Position numbers and translations under genes: made by a program
NCBI GenBank assembly: GCA_024364805.1
Contig: CM044495.1
Location: forward strand, 33,114,942-33,146,282
Source of the DNA: Euprymna scolopes
Lineage: Eukaryota > Mollusca > Cephalopoda > Sepiida > Sepiolidae
DNA length: 31,341 bases
Reading direction: 5' to 3'
In this document: in pieces, positions 10,195-19,767 of the stretch
How positions within the stretch are numbered: position 1 is the first letter of the stretch
Layout: each line of letters opens with the position of its first letter
The notes under the pieces: model-generated
What the model was told of the DNA's origin: nothing
The model's database searches: none
Seen by the model: the letters and a program-made list of their open reading frames with translations, nothing else

Positions 10195-10437
10195 CTTATT
10201 ACAGAGTATGCAAAAGAAAATAAATTTAGCGATAAAGCAAAATTGATTTAAAATATGAATAAAAATGTATTTCATATGTAGATGCTACCTTTATTAACAT
10301 TAAAACCTTTTAACATATTTTAACAATTTGTTTCCAATATTTTACTAACAAATTTTTTATTTGCTCTCACTGATATTTTTTTATGTAACATTATTCTTAT
10401 GTAACTTAAAACTAAATTTGTTGTAATATTTTGGACT

Positions 10438-10830
10438 CGTAATTGGGTATGATCCCACACAGTCGGACGATTCTATTTATAAACGATGCTGCTAGGAACT
10501 GACAAATCGAATTAATTCACGTTCTGCTACCAACCAATCAGAAACCAGAATTGCTTCATAAATATTAAACCTTTTCTGGAGCAATTTCACATGTTACCCC
10601 CCCCCTTCTGTCTCGACACGGTAAGAATATTTGGCTCTGTGGAACTGTCTACTGCAAACAAGTCATCTCTCCAAACTTGTTTAGAACAACGAACCATCGG
10701 AAACTGTTCTGTCTACTGCAAACCAGTCACCTCTCAAGACTTGTTTAAAACAACGAACCATCTGAAACTTTTATGAAACTAAACATGGCTTACACTTCTA
10801 GAATTTCCAATATTGTTCTATAGAATTTAT
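10438..10830 (+). mobile_element. CCAAT-box repeat family Y, copy 1
   Basis: This is homologous to 25434-25800. Shared blocks in order are TTCTATT(T/C)ATA, GCTA...ACAACCAATCAGAAA, (C/G)GGAAT-like, CACATG, GTGGAACT, TTGTTT(A/G)GAACAAC and GGCTTACA. The CCAATCAG at about 10535 (a CCAAT box) is followed at about 40 bp by a TATA-like CATAAATATT, a promoter-like layout. It carries an internal 64-bp tandem duplication, 10645-10708 and 10709-10772, which copy 2 lacks. The frame at 10591-10776 is produced by this tandem repeat and is not a gene. Class unknown; an LTR or a DNA-element end is possible. Confidence 0.6.
10645..10772 (+). repeat. 64-bp tandem duplication
   Basis: Two units start CTGTCTACTGCAAAC and contain ACTTGTTTA(G/A)AACAACGAACC. 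They differ at only a handful of positions, so the duplication is much younger than the family. Confidence 0.9.
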
Positions 10831-12462
10831 ATCCAGATTATGCAATAATTTAAAAATATTTTGTATTTTTCAATTGTTCCCCATTTAAGCAAGCAAAATT
10901 AACAATTTAGAAAAAACAAATTGTATACAAATATAAAAAAAAACAATTTCAAATTCTGATTTTTTTTAAAGTACTCCATTCCCTCACACACATTTGCAAC
11001 AAAAGTATGCTATAAGAATATTGAAGAATTAGAATGAATAAATTTTTCATAAAATCTTTCACCCTGCTCACTATTTTAGGGAGTTAAGTATTGAAATTAA
11101 TTATAGTGAATTTCAATAGGTAACAACTGACATAAGAGATTGATTACATCACACACTGACCATGTTTATTACCATAGTGGCATAATTCAATGAGATTTAA
11201 AATCGTAATCAATCATCGGCATCATATAAGAGAAGACTTTAGAAAGGAAAAATTACTAAATTAAATTTTTTTTTTTAACCCAACTGGAAAACAAGGTATA
11301 AAGAAAGAAAAAAAAAAGATGAAAACTACATTCATATGAAAACTAAAAATTGTTTTACTGCACAAGTCTGATATATAGGGTTGTAGCAATTACATTACAA
11401 TCAATTTTCTTTGACACGAGCATGTCCTCACTTGTAGAATGATTGGAACATGGTTCAATGAGAACGCATTTGTATGTCTCACTTGCAGTATGATATATAT
11501 AAACCTTGTTTGATAAGAACACTGTGTAGGAAGCAGCTTCCGCTTCCATCTAAATCCCCCCCCCCGCAATTTTTGCACAGTTTTAATGTTTGTGACTAGA
11601 CATCATATTTCCTTTCTCAACTCTAGCCATGACTTTGGCTAAAGACGAGATGCAAAACCTGGACTCAAACTTTCTTTGTATAGCATATAACATGTCTACA
11701 CGCTCAACATATTTTGTATTCTTGTTTTCATAACTCTTTCCCAATCAGATCTGTTGATTAAGCTAAATAAAATTGATTAAATTGTGGAAGTTTGTTTTTA
11801 TAACCAAACTATGATAACCTGTTTTTCTTTATGCTTAGTAAGGCCAGAATAATGGATATCTATACAGCAGCTCCTACAAAATAGGGATCCCAACACCTCT
11901 CTCTCTTTTTAGGATTATGTTCTATATGTTTAAAGAAACCTCTTTTTCTGGGGATTGCTTTTGTAATAGCATTTCATTGTTAATTTCCTTTGTGCTGCAT
12001 TACCTTCATCCGTTTGGTATTTATTTTTATACTGATCCTATTTTTTTACGTGCATTTGGTCTGTTGTATGTTTTACCTGAAATAAGAATGGCGAACATTT
12101 GCATTATGCTGTTGGCTATCAAAAAAGCTGCTGCAGACTGCAGATCATAATGCTTAGATTTCTCTTCAGAGCTCTTCTGCTTTTATATTTGGTTGGTGCC
12201 ATTTTTTTTCATGGGTTTGTTGGTGTGTAAGGCAATGCCAGACCCAAATTTATTTTACCTGCGATCCTGTCATAAGGATAGTATTTATCTATCCTATGTG
12301 TTAAAATAGCAGTTCACTATCACACACATTGTACATGTTAGATGTTTACAATATAGAATCTTGATTAATATTTATATCAATGGTTTATAACTCAAAAATC
12401 AAGTATTTCCGGTAAGGTTGCAGAGTTGGTCACAAGGAGATGAAAGTTTTAAACATCATAAT
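10831..12462. other. unassigned AT-rich DNA
   Basis: No gene or known repeat. It includes C10 at 11556-11565. Two overlapping minus frames (11355-11578) and one plus frame (11917-12150) have no family motif. Confidence 0.6.
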
Positions 12463-12560
12463 CACGTTGATACACCAGTTCTCATTAGATCACCAAAGTT
12501 AAGCAATTTTGAGTTTGGTTAGTACCAGATGAGTGAGGGTTAATGCCACTTCAGTACGGT
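12463..12560 (+). pseudogene. 5S rRNA-derived copy 1
   Basis: CACGTTGATACACCAGTTCT, then ATTAGATCACCAAAGTTAAG, then CAA...GAG...TGGTTAGTACCAGATGAGTGA follow the animal 5S rRNA from about position 14 ('CCACGTTGAA') through the internal control region ('GATCACCGAAGTTAAGC', 'TGGTTAGTAC', 'GGATGGGTGA'). The 5' end and the 3' stem are lost. It carries changes also found in the second copy at 27462: TTAGATCAC and GTACCAGATG, where canonical 5S has CCGATCAC and GTACTTGGATG. It is either a 5S pseudogene or the head of a 5S-derived SINE (SINE3 class). It is not a working 5S gene. Confidence 0.8.
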
Positions 12561-14376
12561 ACAGGCAGATGGAGGTTTTGGAAGAATTCCGTGTCAGATT
12601 CTTAAGAATGCATAGTCAGAGTTTTTACTCTGTTTTATAAATGTAGTTGAAAAATATCAAATCTAATTCTCGGGACAACACTAGCTAGATACAAGTAGTT
12701 TTAATATAAAAAGAGTAAAACATTATTCCTGATATTTAGATCATTTTATGAGTGTAAATTTGTTGCTAATGAGCCTGGAAATTGTGAGAGATAGGAAAAT
12801 AGAGCTGCTGATAAGACAAAAACAAAAATGGGATAAAACATGGGCTGAAATGATTAAAATAAATCACTAAAAGTTGTTCAAACGATTTTTAGTTGAATAA
12901 CAAACAAACAAAAATTGAGTCTGAATGTTTAAAATGAGGAATTGGATTTGTATATTTGTGAATTCTAGAAATCAGTGAGAATTTTTAGAACTCAAAATCT
13001 TTCACTTCCCGATTCCACAACCCTGTTTTATGAACCTGTATACTTCTATAGAACATAATTTTAACAATATGCCATCGACTTACTCAAACAGCCCGTATAT
13101 GCATACACCTTTCAAATTGTTCTTTCTCATTCATTTCTCTTTATCCAATGCCTTTTTTTCCTTTTCTTGTAAGCGTTCTCTATGAAATAGTTTCATATCA
13201 ATATTGAGCAATCTCCTTTTTATTATCACGATCTTGCTTCAAGATGCATAAAGGGCAACGTTCTCCTTTTCCTCCTTATTGAATTTATTTTGGTTCTACT
13301 CATGTGAACGTTTTTCATTACATGTGCCTATTTCACAATCTATCTTGAACACGAATAAAGCCTTGTTGGCTGTGAATAGAATGGATTTCCTTTCATGGTA
13401 GTTTCCATATTCATAGCAAGGAAATATCATTTCCCTCTTTATCCCTCTCCTTCTCCTTATTGGAGAATCTTATCTAATATTTCTAGAACGATATGAAATT
13501 ATGATAAACCTTCCAGGTTATTAATTTCACTTGATAAATGCTTCTGAAGGATTTCAGTCATGAGCAGAGACCTTAATTTACAGCTTGCTTCTAAACTGAC
13601 ACTATGAAGGTCATTCTCGTGTCATTTCGAAAACGGTAAGTAATAGGTATGGTGCATTGAGTCATAACTAGAAAAGCTGGAGTAATTATGTTTGGCTAGT
13701 GTAACCCCAACCTCTCACTGGAAATTCCATGGTGATTCCAGTGAAATTAATTTGTTGAAAGATTGAATTGCTACGGATGTAAGAATTTTAAATGAGGATT
13801 CATTTTACAGTAAAATGAATAATATTCTGTTTTATTATTTATTTTTAGTTATATTTTACCATTAAGAATATTTTTATACTAAAAAAAAAATAAAAACGAT
13901 TTGTTGAGCACTTATTCTTACAACTTTTTATATACTCTCTAGATTAATTATGTCTCCGATTTACGAAAGGAGGTCGTCTCTATCTTTTATTCGAGTGACT
14001 TTTATATGCTATTTTTGTGCTATTTCTTACTCTCCGAGTGTTTTTTTTTTGTGTGTTTTTTAAAAAATTTTTTTTTTTACATCGGCATCACCACTTATTA
14101 AGGCTTTTCCGTATAAAAGCGAAACTAAATCTGTAGCAAATGAGTCTCCCTTGCACTCATGCCAGGGACGTCCAGAAAAGCAATAAGCTTGGATCAATGC
14201 AGGCAAAACCCGTCATATCAAACGATTGCTATTCATTTGGACACTCCCTTTTTTGTGGGGAGCTGGTTTTCCCAAACGTCTTGGGGAAACAAACAAATAT
14301 ACAGAAATGATTTCATTTTGACCTTGAAAGCCAGACTTCGTTTTTAATTTCAACCATTCTCACTTTGCTGCCCTCT
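12561..14376. other. unassigned AT-rich DNA
   Basis: No recognised element. A consensus-like splice donor (CG|GTAAGT) follows a short ATG frame near 13604-13640, but nothing else supports an exon. 14094-14107 (ACCACTTATTAAGG) resembles the complement of the LINE tail at about 20350-20370. The GC-richer part 14140-14345 is unidentified; its 62-codon frame has no motif. Confidence 0.5.
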
Positions 14377-14514
14377 TAGCCTCGCGGTAAGTTATCACGC
14401 TTTCTTTTCTGCCTTCGCCTCAAGGCTTCGAGTTCGAGCCTACTTGCCTACCAAAACGTTTTTTTTTCTTTTACACCTCCAAACACCTGGGCAACGCTGA
14501 GCACCCCTGCTAGT
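14377..14514 (+). mobile_element. tRNA-like head with Helitron-like tail, unit 1
   Basis: It starts with an A-box-like TAGCCTCGCGGT (14377-14388) and a B-box-like GAGTTCGAGCC (14430-14440), spaced about 53 bp apart as in tRNAs. A T-rich stretch follows. It ends in ACACCTGGGCAACGCTGAGC, then ACCCCTG and CTAG (14510-14513) followed by T. The tail is a worn version of the GGGCAACGCCGGGT hairpin plus CTRR end of Helitron-like elements. The head alone suggests a pol III-driven SINE, the tail a rolling-circle element. No protein is coded. A second unit with the same order follows at 14806. Confidence 0.55.
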
Positions 14515-14805
14515 CTCTAATATAAATCCCACCTGCCTGTTTGAATGATGTATGTATGTTTGTATGTTTGCCTAAAACATCCGACAGAGGCAACGTATTT
14601 TTACAAGATTGGTATCGTTTTGAAGCTCGACCCTTTGGACGACAAATATAAAAAAAATTGGCTAAAAACAATAATTCCTTCACCCTCAAATGGGCACTTT
14701 TCTACAGGGGTCGCTTTTTTTTCGCCCATATTTTCGAAAGTCATCCCCTCTTTCTGATTGACTAGCCTTAATTTAAACCTCCGTCACTTTTGGTTTGGTG
14801 ATGGA
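14515..14805. other. spacer between composite units
   Basis: It begins CTCTAATATAAATCCCACCTG, then a TATG/TTTG-rich stretch. This looks like the interior of a Helitron-like non-autonomous element. The frames at 14545-14757 and 14758-14973 have no family motif. Confidence 0.4.
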
Positions 14806-14961
14806 TGGCAACGGCGAAGGCGTCACGTTTATTTTCTTACGTTCTTTTCCTCCTTTGCGGTACGGGTTCGAGGCTGCTTGACTACTACCACTTTTTTTTT
14901 TTTTTTTTTTGCGAAACACACATCTCCAAACACCCAAGCAACATCGAGCACTCAGTCTAAT
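14806..14961 (+). mobile_element. tRNA-like head with Helitron-like tail, unit 2
   Basis: Parallel to unit 1: an A-box-like TGGCAACGGCGA (14806-14817), a shared GTCACG...TTTCTTA stretch, a B-box-like GGGTTCGAGGC (14864-14874), CTGCTTGACTACTACC (unit 1 has CTACTTGCCTACC), a T run (14892-14910), CTCCAAACACCCAAGCAAC, and a terminal CTAA (14957-14960) followed by T. CTAA also fits the CTRR rule. The hairpin core is more worn than in unit 1. Confidence 0.5.
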
Positions 14962-15603
14962 TCAAATATATGATAGATCCCAAATTAAATATCGATTTTT
15001 ATTTATGGAACACCAAACTAGAATGAATAAATAGATTTCAAAGGATGCCAGTATTTCTGCTTTCATCCTGAAAAGCAATTTTTAATTAAAAATGAATTTT
15101 TTAAACATATTTTAAAAAAATCCTAATTGATATTTCAATTTATCTAAGTTCAAGTATGCGTAAGTGCAATCAACTGTATTTCCTTATTCTTTCTCCTTTT
15201 TTATTTGATTTCCTTTTAAAATTGAACGAAAATTGAATTGCTTAATGTAATTGCTCAAGAAACCCGTGTGATATTCAGTTTTAAACTACTTGAAATTTAT
15301 CTAGCAATAATTTATATCAATTAGCATGCAGTCGTTAATTGGATCTACATACGATCATTCAAATAAGAGCGTTGAATAGTACATATTACATTCTCATGAT
15401 CAATACTAATTTGGCTTATTAGAAATATTTTATGATTCATCTCGACACTTTTATCTTTCCTCTTTTTTTTTTTTACTCTCCTTTGGTTCCATGCAACAAA
15501 ATTGCATAAGATGTATTTCATTTCCAGTAATCAAGTGGCAGTTTACTTTGATTTACCTTTCTGAATTTTTGAGATGAGGATTGATAATTTCTATTTGAAT
15601 TAT
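14962..15603. other. unassigned AT-rich DNA
   Basis: No gene or known repeat recognised. Confidence 0.6.
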
Positions 15604-15681
15604 TCGGACAACTGTTCTCATCTTTAGTGTTATTTCCACAATGTTTCGGCGGATGTAACCTCCAACCTTCTTTAGGTGTAT
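15604..15681 (-). mobile_element. SINE/LINE tail fragment (GATGAGAACAG family)
   Basis: On the minus strand it reads AAGAAGGTTGGAGGTTACAT, then CGCCGAAACATTGTGGAAAT, then AACACTAAAGATGAGAACAG. The same order occurs at 17259-17345 with closer-to-consensus bases (GAAACGTTGTGAAAATCACACTC). The tail motif is shared with the tRNA-SINE at 17525, although the upstream body differs. Confidence 0.65.
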
Positions 15682-15944
15682 CTTTGTTGTATTACCAAAT
15701 CGTACAAATGTTGTATTTCAGGTTTATATAACTTTGTCTATGTATGCCTAGTGTATACAAGGTATACGTGTTTCTGTAATCGATGCGCGTGTATCATCTA
15801 ATAGTTAGAATTATAAACACAGTTACTTATCTTTGTACATGGGGTGTCAGTATGTGTCGACCTTTTACGTGTATATTTAATAGTCTTTCCATGTGTATGT
15901 GAGCTTTTTCATATATCCACGACAATAACGAACAGTCTTTAACA
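15682..15944. other. unassigned DNA
   Basis: No recognised feature; several GTATAC-type small palindromes near 15750. Confidence 0.5.
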
Positions 15945-16521
15945 ATGGTTTCTTCTTGACACATACCTTATTCATTGTCTCCCTCTCTTCTGGCAGCAGG
16001 CACCTGAAATGAAGGCATCCTTTTCCGAAAGGAACACCATAAACACTGAGTTATCATTTCCAGATCTTTATTTCCAAATCTTCCACGTTTTGGAGTTTGC
16101 AGCTCTTAATCTACCTTACGTTTTCCTTAGTTGGTCTGTAGATGCTTCCATCGAACCACAGAGCCAACTCCTGTTCACTCTAACCCAGTGGCTAGCTAAC
16201 TCACAACTTACCTCCTCGATTTCTCGTTACAGACTAACTCTTAATTCTGATTTCTCCTGGCTTACGTTTCTCTGACGTCAGCTAGAGTGGACAATCTTGT
16301 TTGTCACGAAAGCCACATCATTGTTTACTAAATAAAATTCCAAACTAGCTTTGTTTAAGTTTTTCCTTAATTCATAACAAAATTTCCCAGTTAAATATTT
16401 AACATAAATATTTTAACTAACATTCTTTTCTTTTAAAACATTTTTCTGAATATCGTTTTAACTTAAATAGTTTAACAATTAATCATAATCGTTCTGACCC
16501 TTGGCACTGCCCGCCACAACA
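15945..16521 (-). mobile_element. probable solo LTR, Gypsy-like (fossil)
   Basis: Read on the minus strand the block starts TGTTGTGGCGGGC, a start common in invertebrate Gypsy LTRs. It has a CRE-type TGACGTCA (16273-16280) and a polyadenylation signal AATAAA (complement at 16067-16072). The 5 bp TAACA occurs immediately outside both proposed ends (15940-15944 and 16522-16526), the size of an LTR-element target duplication, though the left end does not then begin with the usual TG. No gag or pol is seen nearby, so a solo LTR is the simplest reading. The frame at 16009-16275 lies antisense within it and is not a gene. Boundaries are uncertain. Confidence 0.4.
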
Positions 16522-16560
16522 TAACACAGATACTGCACTGTGATCATAGCCAAAGGCCAT

Positions 16561-16838
16561 CTTGTCAAACTTAGGAATCTGCACATAACTTTGAATAGAA
16601 TTCTTTACTTAATCCATAGGTGTAGCATGTTCTCGTTCCATCAGCCATGACCAAGTAGAAGTCTTAATACAATTTCAAATTACTTAAGACTTCTATCCGG
16701 TTATGGTTGAGGGATTGAAAGCATACTACCTTCATGGATTAAATAAAGGGTTGTGTTTGAAATTCCGGGCAGATTCCCGAGTTTGACAAAGTACACCTGA
16801 TCAGAAGTTACATAACGCTCAAGATGAGAACAATAGCC
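16561..16838. mobile_element. head-on inverted SINE pair (foldback)
   Basis: Left arm 16561-16666 and right arm 16685-16791 are imperfect complements for about 106 bp with an 18-bp spacer. Both arms contain the SINE body: on the plus strand of the right arm, AAGACTTCTATCCGGTTATGG, then TTAAATAAAGGG and GATTCCCGAGTTTGACAAAG. The right copy runs on to a tail GCTCAAGATGAGAACAATAG (to 16838), matching the tail of the SINE at 17525. It is either two oppositely oriented insertions or one palindromic element. If transcribed it would form a long hairpin. Confidence 0.75.
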
Positions 16839-17258
16839 CAAATAACACAAAATACTTTGATCTGAATAAAAATACCAGTCTTAAGGTAGATGAAATGAAT
16901 TCCTCTCAACAGAACAGTTTTTACACCAGTTTTGTCCCCTTAAAACAAGTAAAATCAAGATTTAATGATACTAAACCTTATGTCAAGAATCCTTATTCTA
17001 ATTATTAATTGATGCCAAATACCTATTGTTGAAATTTTACAAGTATTTAAGATATCTGAAAGCCTTCCACTCTCTGTGTTCCCCTTTTGCATAAAACTAA
17101 AGTTAAATATAACCCACAATACTCACCTTTACACTCAGCAACTGTGTTCTAAAATTCATAATGATCAGTTAATTAATTTAGGAGTAAATCCCACACACAG
17201 AAGTTTATAAATATAAATACACCTACTCTATTTTATATAAATAGAGATATAACATGTA
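16839..17258. other. unassigned AT-rich DNA
   Basis: Nothing recognised. Confidence 0.5.
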
Positions 17259-17345
17259 CTATTATTCATCAGACTACTGTTCTCATCTTGAGTGTGATTT
17301 TCACAACGTTTCGATCGATATAACCTCCGACCTTCTTTCGATGTA
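17259..17345 (-). mobile_element. SINE/LINE tail fragment (GATGAGAACAG family)
   Basis: The minus strand reads ACATCGAAAGAAGGTCGGAG, GTTATATCGATCGAAACGTT, GTGAAAATCACACTCAAGAT and GAGAACAGTAGTCTGATGAA in succession. This is the best-preserved copy of this tail in the window and orients the copy at 15604-15681. Confidence 0.75.
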
Positions 17346-17382
17346 ATTATAAATAATACATAATATATATAAGTAATAAGTA

Positions 17383-17460
17383 AAAAACATTAATATATAC
17401 AAGTAATAAGTATAGAGATAGATATATATTAATGTATAGTAATAATTAGTGATAAATGGC
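17383..17460 (+). repeat. 78-bp near-identical direct repeat, copy 1
   Basis: Matches 19211-19288 at 76 of 78 positions by eye. It contains an inner palindromic TTAATATATA...TATATATTAA. Some flanking similarity (AATAATACATAAT just upstream in both) suggests the unit is longer. Confidence 0.9.
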
Positions 17461-17524
17461 GATATTTACAACTAGAAATAAAAAGTAGGTTTAAGGCTTC
17501 TAAAATTTGTATTAGAATTGCTCG

Positions 17525-17708
17525 CAAGGACCCGTGGCGCAGTGGTTAGAGTACTGGGAAAAATCAATTGTAAAAGTGATATTCTCCTGAAGGTTCAATC
17601 TTCTGTGTGGGCGACCGAGATATACGTCTGTGAATTACTTAGGACCTCTATCCAGTCATGGCTGACGGAACAAGAGCTCAGGATGAGAACAGTAGTTAGA
17701 TGAATAAT
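17525..17708 (+). mobile_element. tRNA-derived SINE, nearly complete
   Basis: The pol III A box TGGCGCAGTGG (17535-17545) and B box GGTTCAATCTT (17592-17602) lie in a tRNA-like head starting GGACCCG. A body follows: GGGCGACCGAGATATACGTC, then GGACCTCTATCCAGTCATGG and CTGACGGAACAAGAGCTCA. The tail is GGATGAGAACAGTAGTTAGATGAATAAT. This is the only copy here with head, body and tail together. It is non-coding and depends on a LINE for movement. The 61-codon frame through it is incidental. Confidence 0.8.
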
Positions 17709-17760
17709 TATTATTCATGTGACTAGTGTTCTTATATTGAGTATGATTTTAATAACAAAT
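17709..17760 (-). mobile_element. inverted SINE tail joined tail-to-tail
   Basis: Bases 17709-17741 are the complement of the preceding SINE tail (17677-17708), with mismatches. The sequence then continues as GTATGATTTTAATAAC, equivalent to the GTGTGATTTTCACAAC of the copy at 17259. So a second, minus-strand tail abuts the plus-strand SINE exactly, giving a 32-bp-arm palindrome. Confidence 0.7.
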
Positions 17761-18837
17761 AACCAATACTTATCTCAAAAATTTAGAAAGAGATATAACA
17801 TTATTGTAACTTAACACTTGTCAGTCTAAGGATTTTTCATTGAGATTTCATGAGTTTGTATTAGTGCCTGTAACTGAATGCTACATGGCCGTGAACATGT
17901 TGTAGTGTTCAATAATTACCATATTGCACACTAAGCCTGACCTTGTGTCGTGTCCAGCTCTTGAGAAGAGGTTGGGAGGCATGTAAATAATGATTTTTTT
18001 TAATCAAAGAAATATGTAATAATCTATTTCTTCTGTTAATAATCTAATTTGACACAGAGCAATCTCGTGCTTTTCATCAATTCTTATCTTCAGAATAATG
18101 GATTTTATATTTGTTCTCTCGCTGTCACTATAAAATCTTATTGTCAGTTGCCTGAAGAATATTTTTCTTGATTAGAAATTGTCTTTTATTGGGATAGCTG
18201 AAAATAATAATCTATTTCTAAGCCTTTTTTGATACTGCACGATTCAAAACAAAAATATGTGATATTTCTGTGGCAAAGTGTTGTTGTTTACGCGTTTTGA
18301 TCTAATTTCCTCATCTTGGCTTATTATTTTGAAATGATGAAATCGTTTCTAGTACTCAGATGCACTACATCTCATCACAAGTTCATATGTGTGTATGGAA
18401 GAGGTCAACAGGTGCAGTTCTGGGGAATCCTAAGAAGCATAATAGTTATAAAGGATGTGTCTCCCAGCAACCAGTTTGTTCCATACTTTAGCAATTCTGA
18501 GTGTTGGAAATGAAAACTGATAGTTATGAAAGTCGTGCTGTTTTTTTGACTATCAAAAAGGTACTCATTAGTTTGCTCCCAAATTCAAAAGTTGTGATTA
18601 AAGATTATTTACATTATTCAAGTAATAGGGGTAGATAACTCATTCTTTACTTATTTTTTTATGCTTTATTTTTAATAATTTTTTAGCAATAGTTCAAGTA
18701 CAATATTTTTTAAAAATATAAATGATATCATATTTAGGCTAATTTTTTGTAGGTAATATTTCTAATTTTGTAGAAATGTTAGAAATACTCTGGGTCATAT
18801 CAGTGTTGATTTCAATCATAGGCTATAAGAATTGGCT
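17761..18837. other. unassigned DNA
   Basis: No recognised element. The frame at 18316-18513 has no family motif. Confidence 0.55.
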
Positions 18838-18897
18838 AAGTTCAAATTTCAATTGGGTCTATTGCATTCATTTTCCTGTTTTCACCATCGATAAAGC
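18838..18897 (+). mobile_element. fragment of cephalopod tRNA-derived SINE
   Basis: AAGTTCAAATTTCAATTGGG, TCTATTGCATTCATTTTCC and CATCGATAAA occur in the order of the well-known octopus/squid SINE body ('GTTCAAATTCC..TGGGGTCAACTTTGCCTTTCATCCTTTCGGGGTCGATAAA'). Head and tail are lost. Its presence is one of the main reasons for calling a cephalopod. Confidence 0.65.
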
Positions 18898-19210
18898 TTT
18901 CCAGCTATGGGTGAAATAGTAACCTTTGTTTAATGAATAGTTTACAATGAGTGCTGTGGTTTAACACTAAATAAAACCAAAATGGCTGTTGTGCCATAAA
19001 ACAGAAAAATCAAATAAATTCAGAATTCAACCTAGACATAAATGTGATATTTAAGTGTTTTATTCAGAAACAGGCAAAGATATTGCGGTCATGAGTGCCA
19101 TAGAGGTTTTATGACCAAATGTTTGACCTGGTTAATGTTTTAGATGTGCAGCTGAATGAGAATATCAGATATTGTAAACATTTCACCTAGCTGTATAATA
19201 CATAATAAAT
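18898..19210. other. unassigned DNA
   Basis: Nothing recognised. Confidence 0.5.
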
Positions 19211-19288
19211 AAAAACATTAATATATACAAGTAATAAGTATAGAGATAGATATATATTAATATATAGTAATAATTAGTAATAAATGGC
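19211..19288 (+). repeat. 78-bp near-identical direct repeat, copy 2
   Basis: Second copy of 17383-17460, 1,828 bp downstream in the same orientation. Confidence 0.9.
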
Positions 19289-19767
19289 AATGCTCACCGT
19301 TTGTAAAACCTCACCACAACCAAATCTGGAAGGATTTCCATTGGAAAAGCATTCATAAAATCATTATAAACCCATAAAATATTGTCCCAAAAACGAAAGG
19401 AAATTTATTTGTTTATACGTTTTTAATGTTATTTATGTGTATTTTGCTTTGATAACTTTTTATGGTAAGATAAAAAAAAAAAAAAAAAAATAATGAATAT
19501 CCAAAAATCACTTTTTTCATTGAGCGATGAGTATGACCACATAAAATGATAATTAACTCAATTTGAAAGAAAGCAGTGTTAGGAATTTTGTAAAACTTAG
19601 AAATCAAGGCGACAGTTTTTTTTAAGGTAATGTATGTTCGAATTTTGTTAGTCAAATAGTTTGGTCATAGTTGTTTATCAAAGTTTGACCATTGTGGTTC
19701 AGTTAGTGTTCATTAAAAATTTTTCAAGCATTTAAATTTACAAAAAATTTAAATGTAATTATAATAA
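19289..19767. other. unassigned AT-rich DNA
   Basis: An A run lies at about 19471-19488. The minus frame at 19413-19655 is T/Phe-rich without a motif. Confidence 0.5.

Noticed and set aside
12463-12560. Functional 5S rRNA gene
   Set aside because: The 5' end and terminal stem are missing and the control region is changed; the same holds for the 5' end at 27462.
13604-13645. Short first exon (ATG frame ending CG|GTAAGT)
   Set aside because: A single consensus-like donor is expected by chance; there is no promoter, signal peptide or partner exon.
16009-16275. 88-codon open frame as a gene
   Set aside because: It is antisense within the probable LTR and has no recognised domain.
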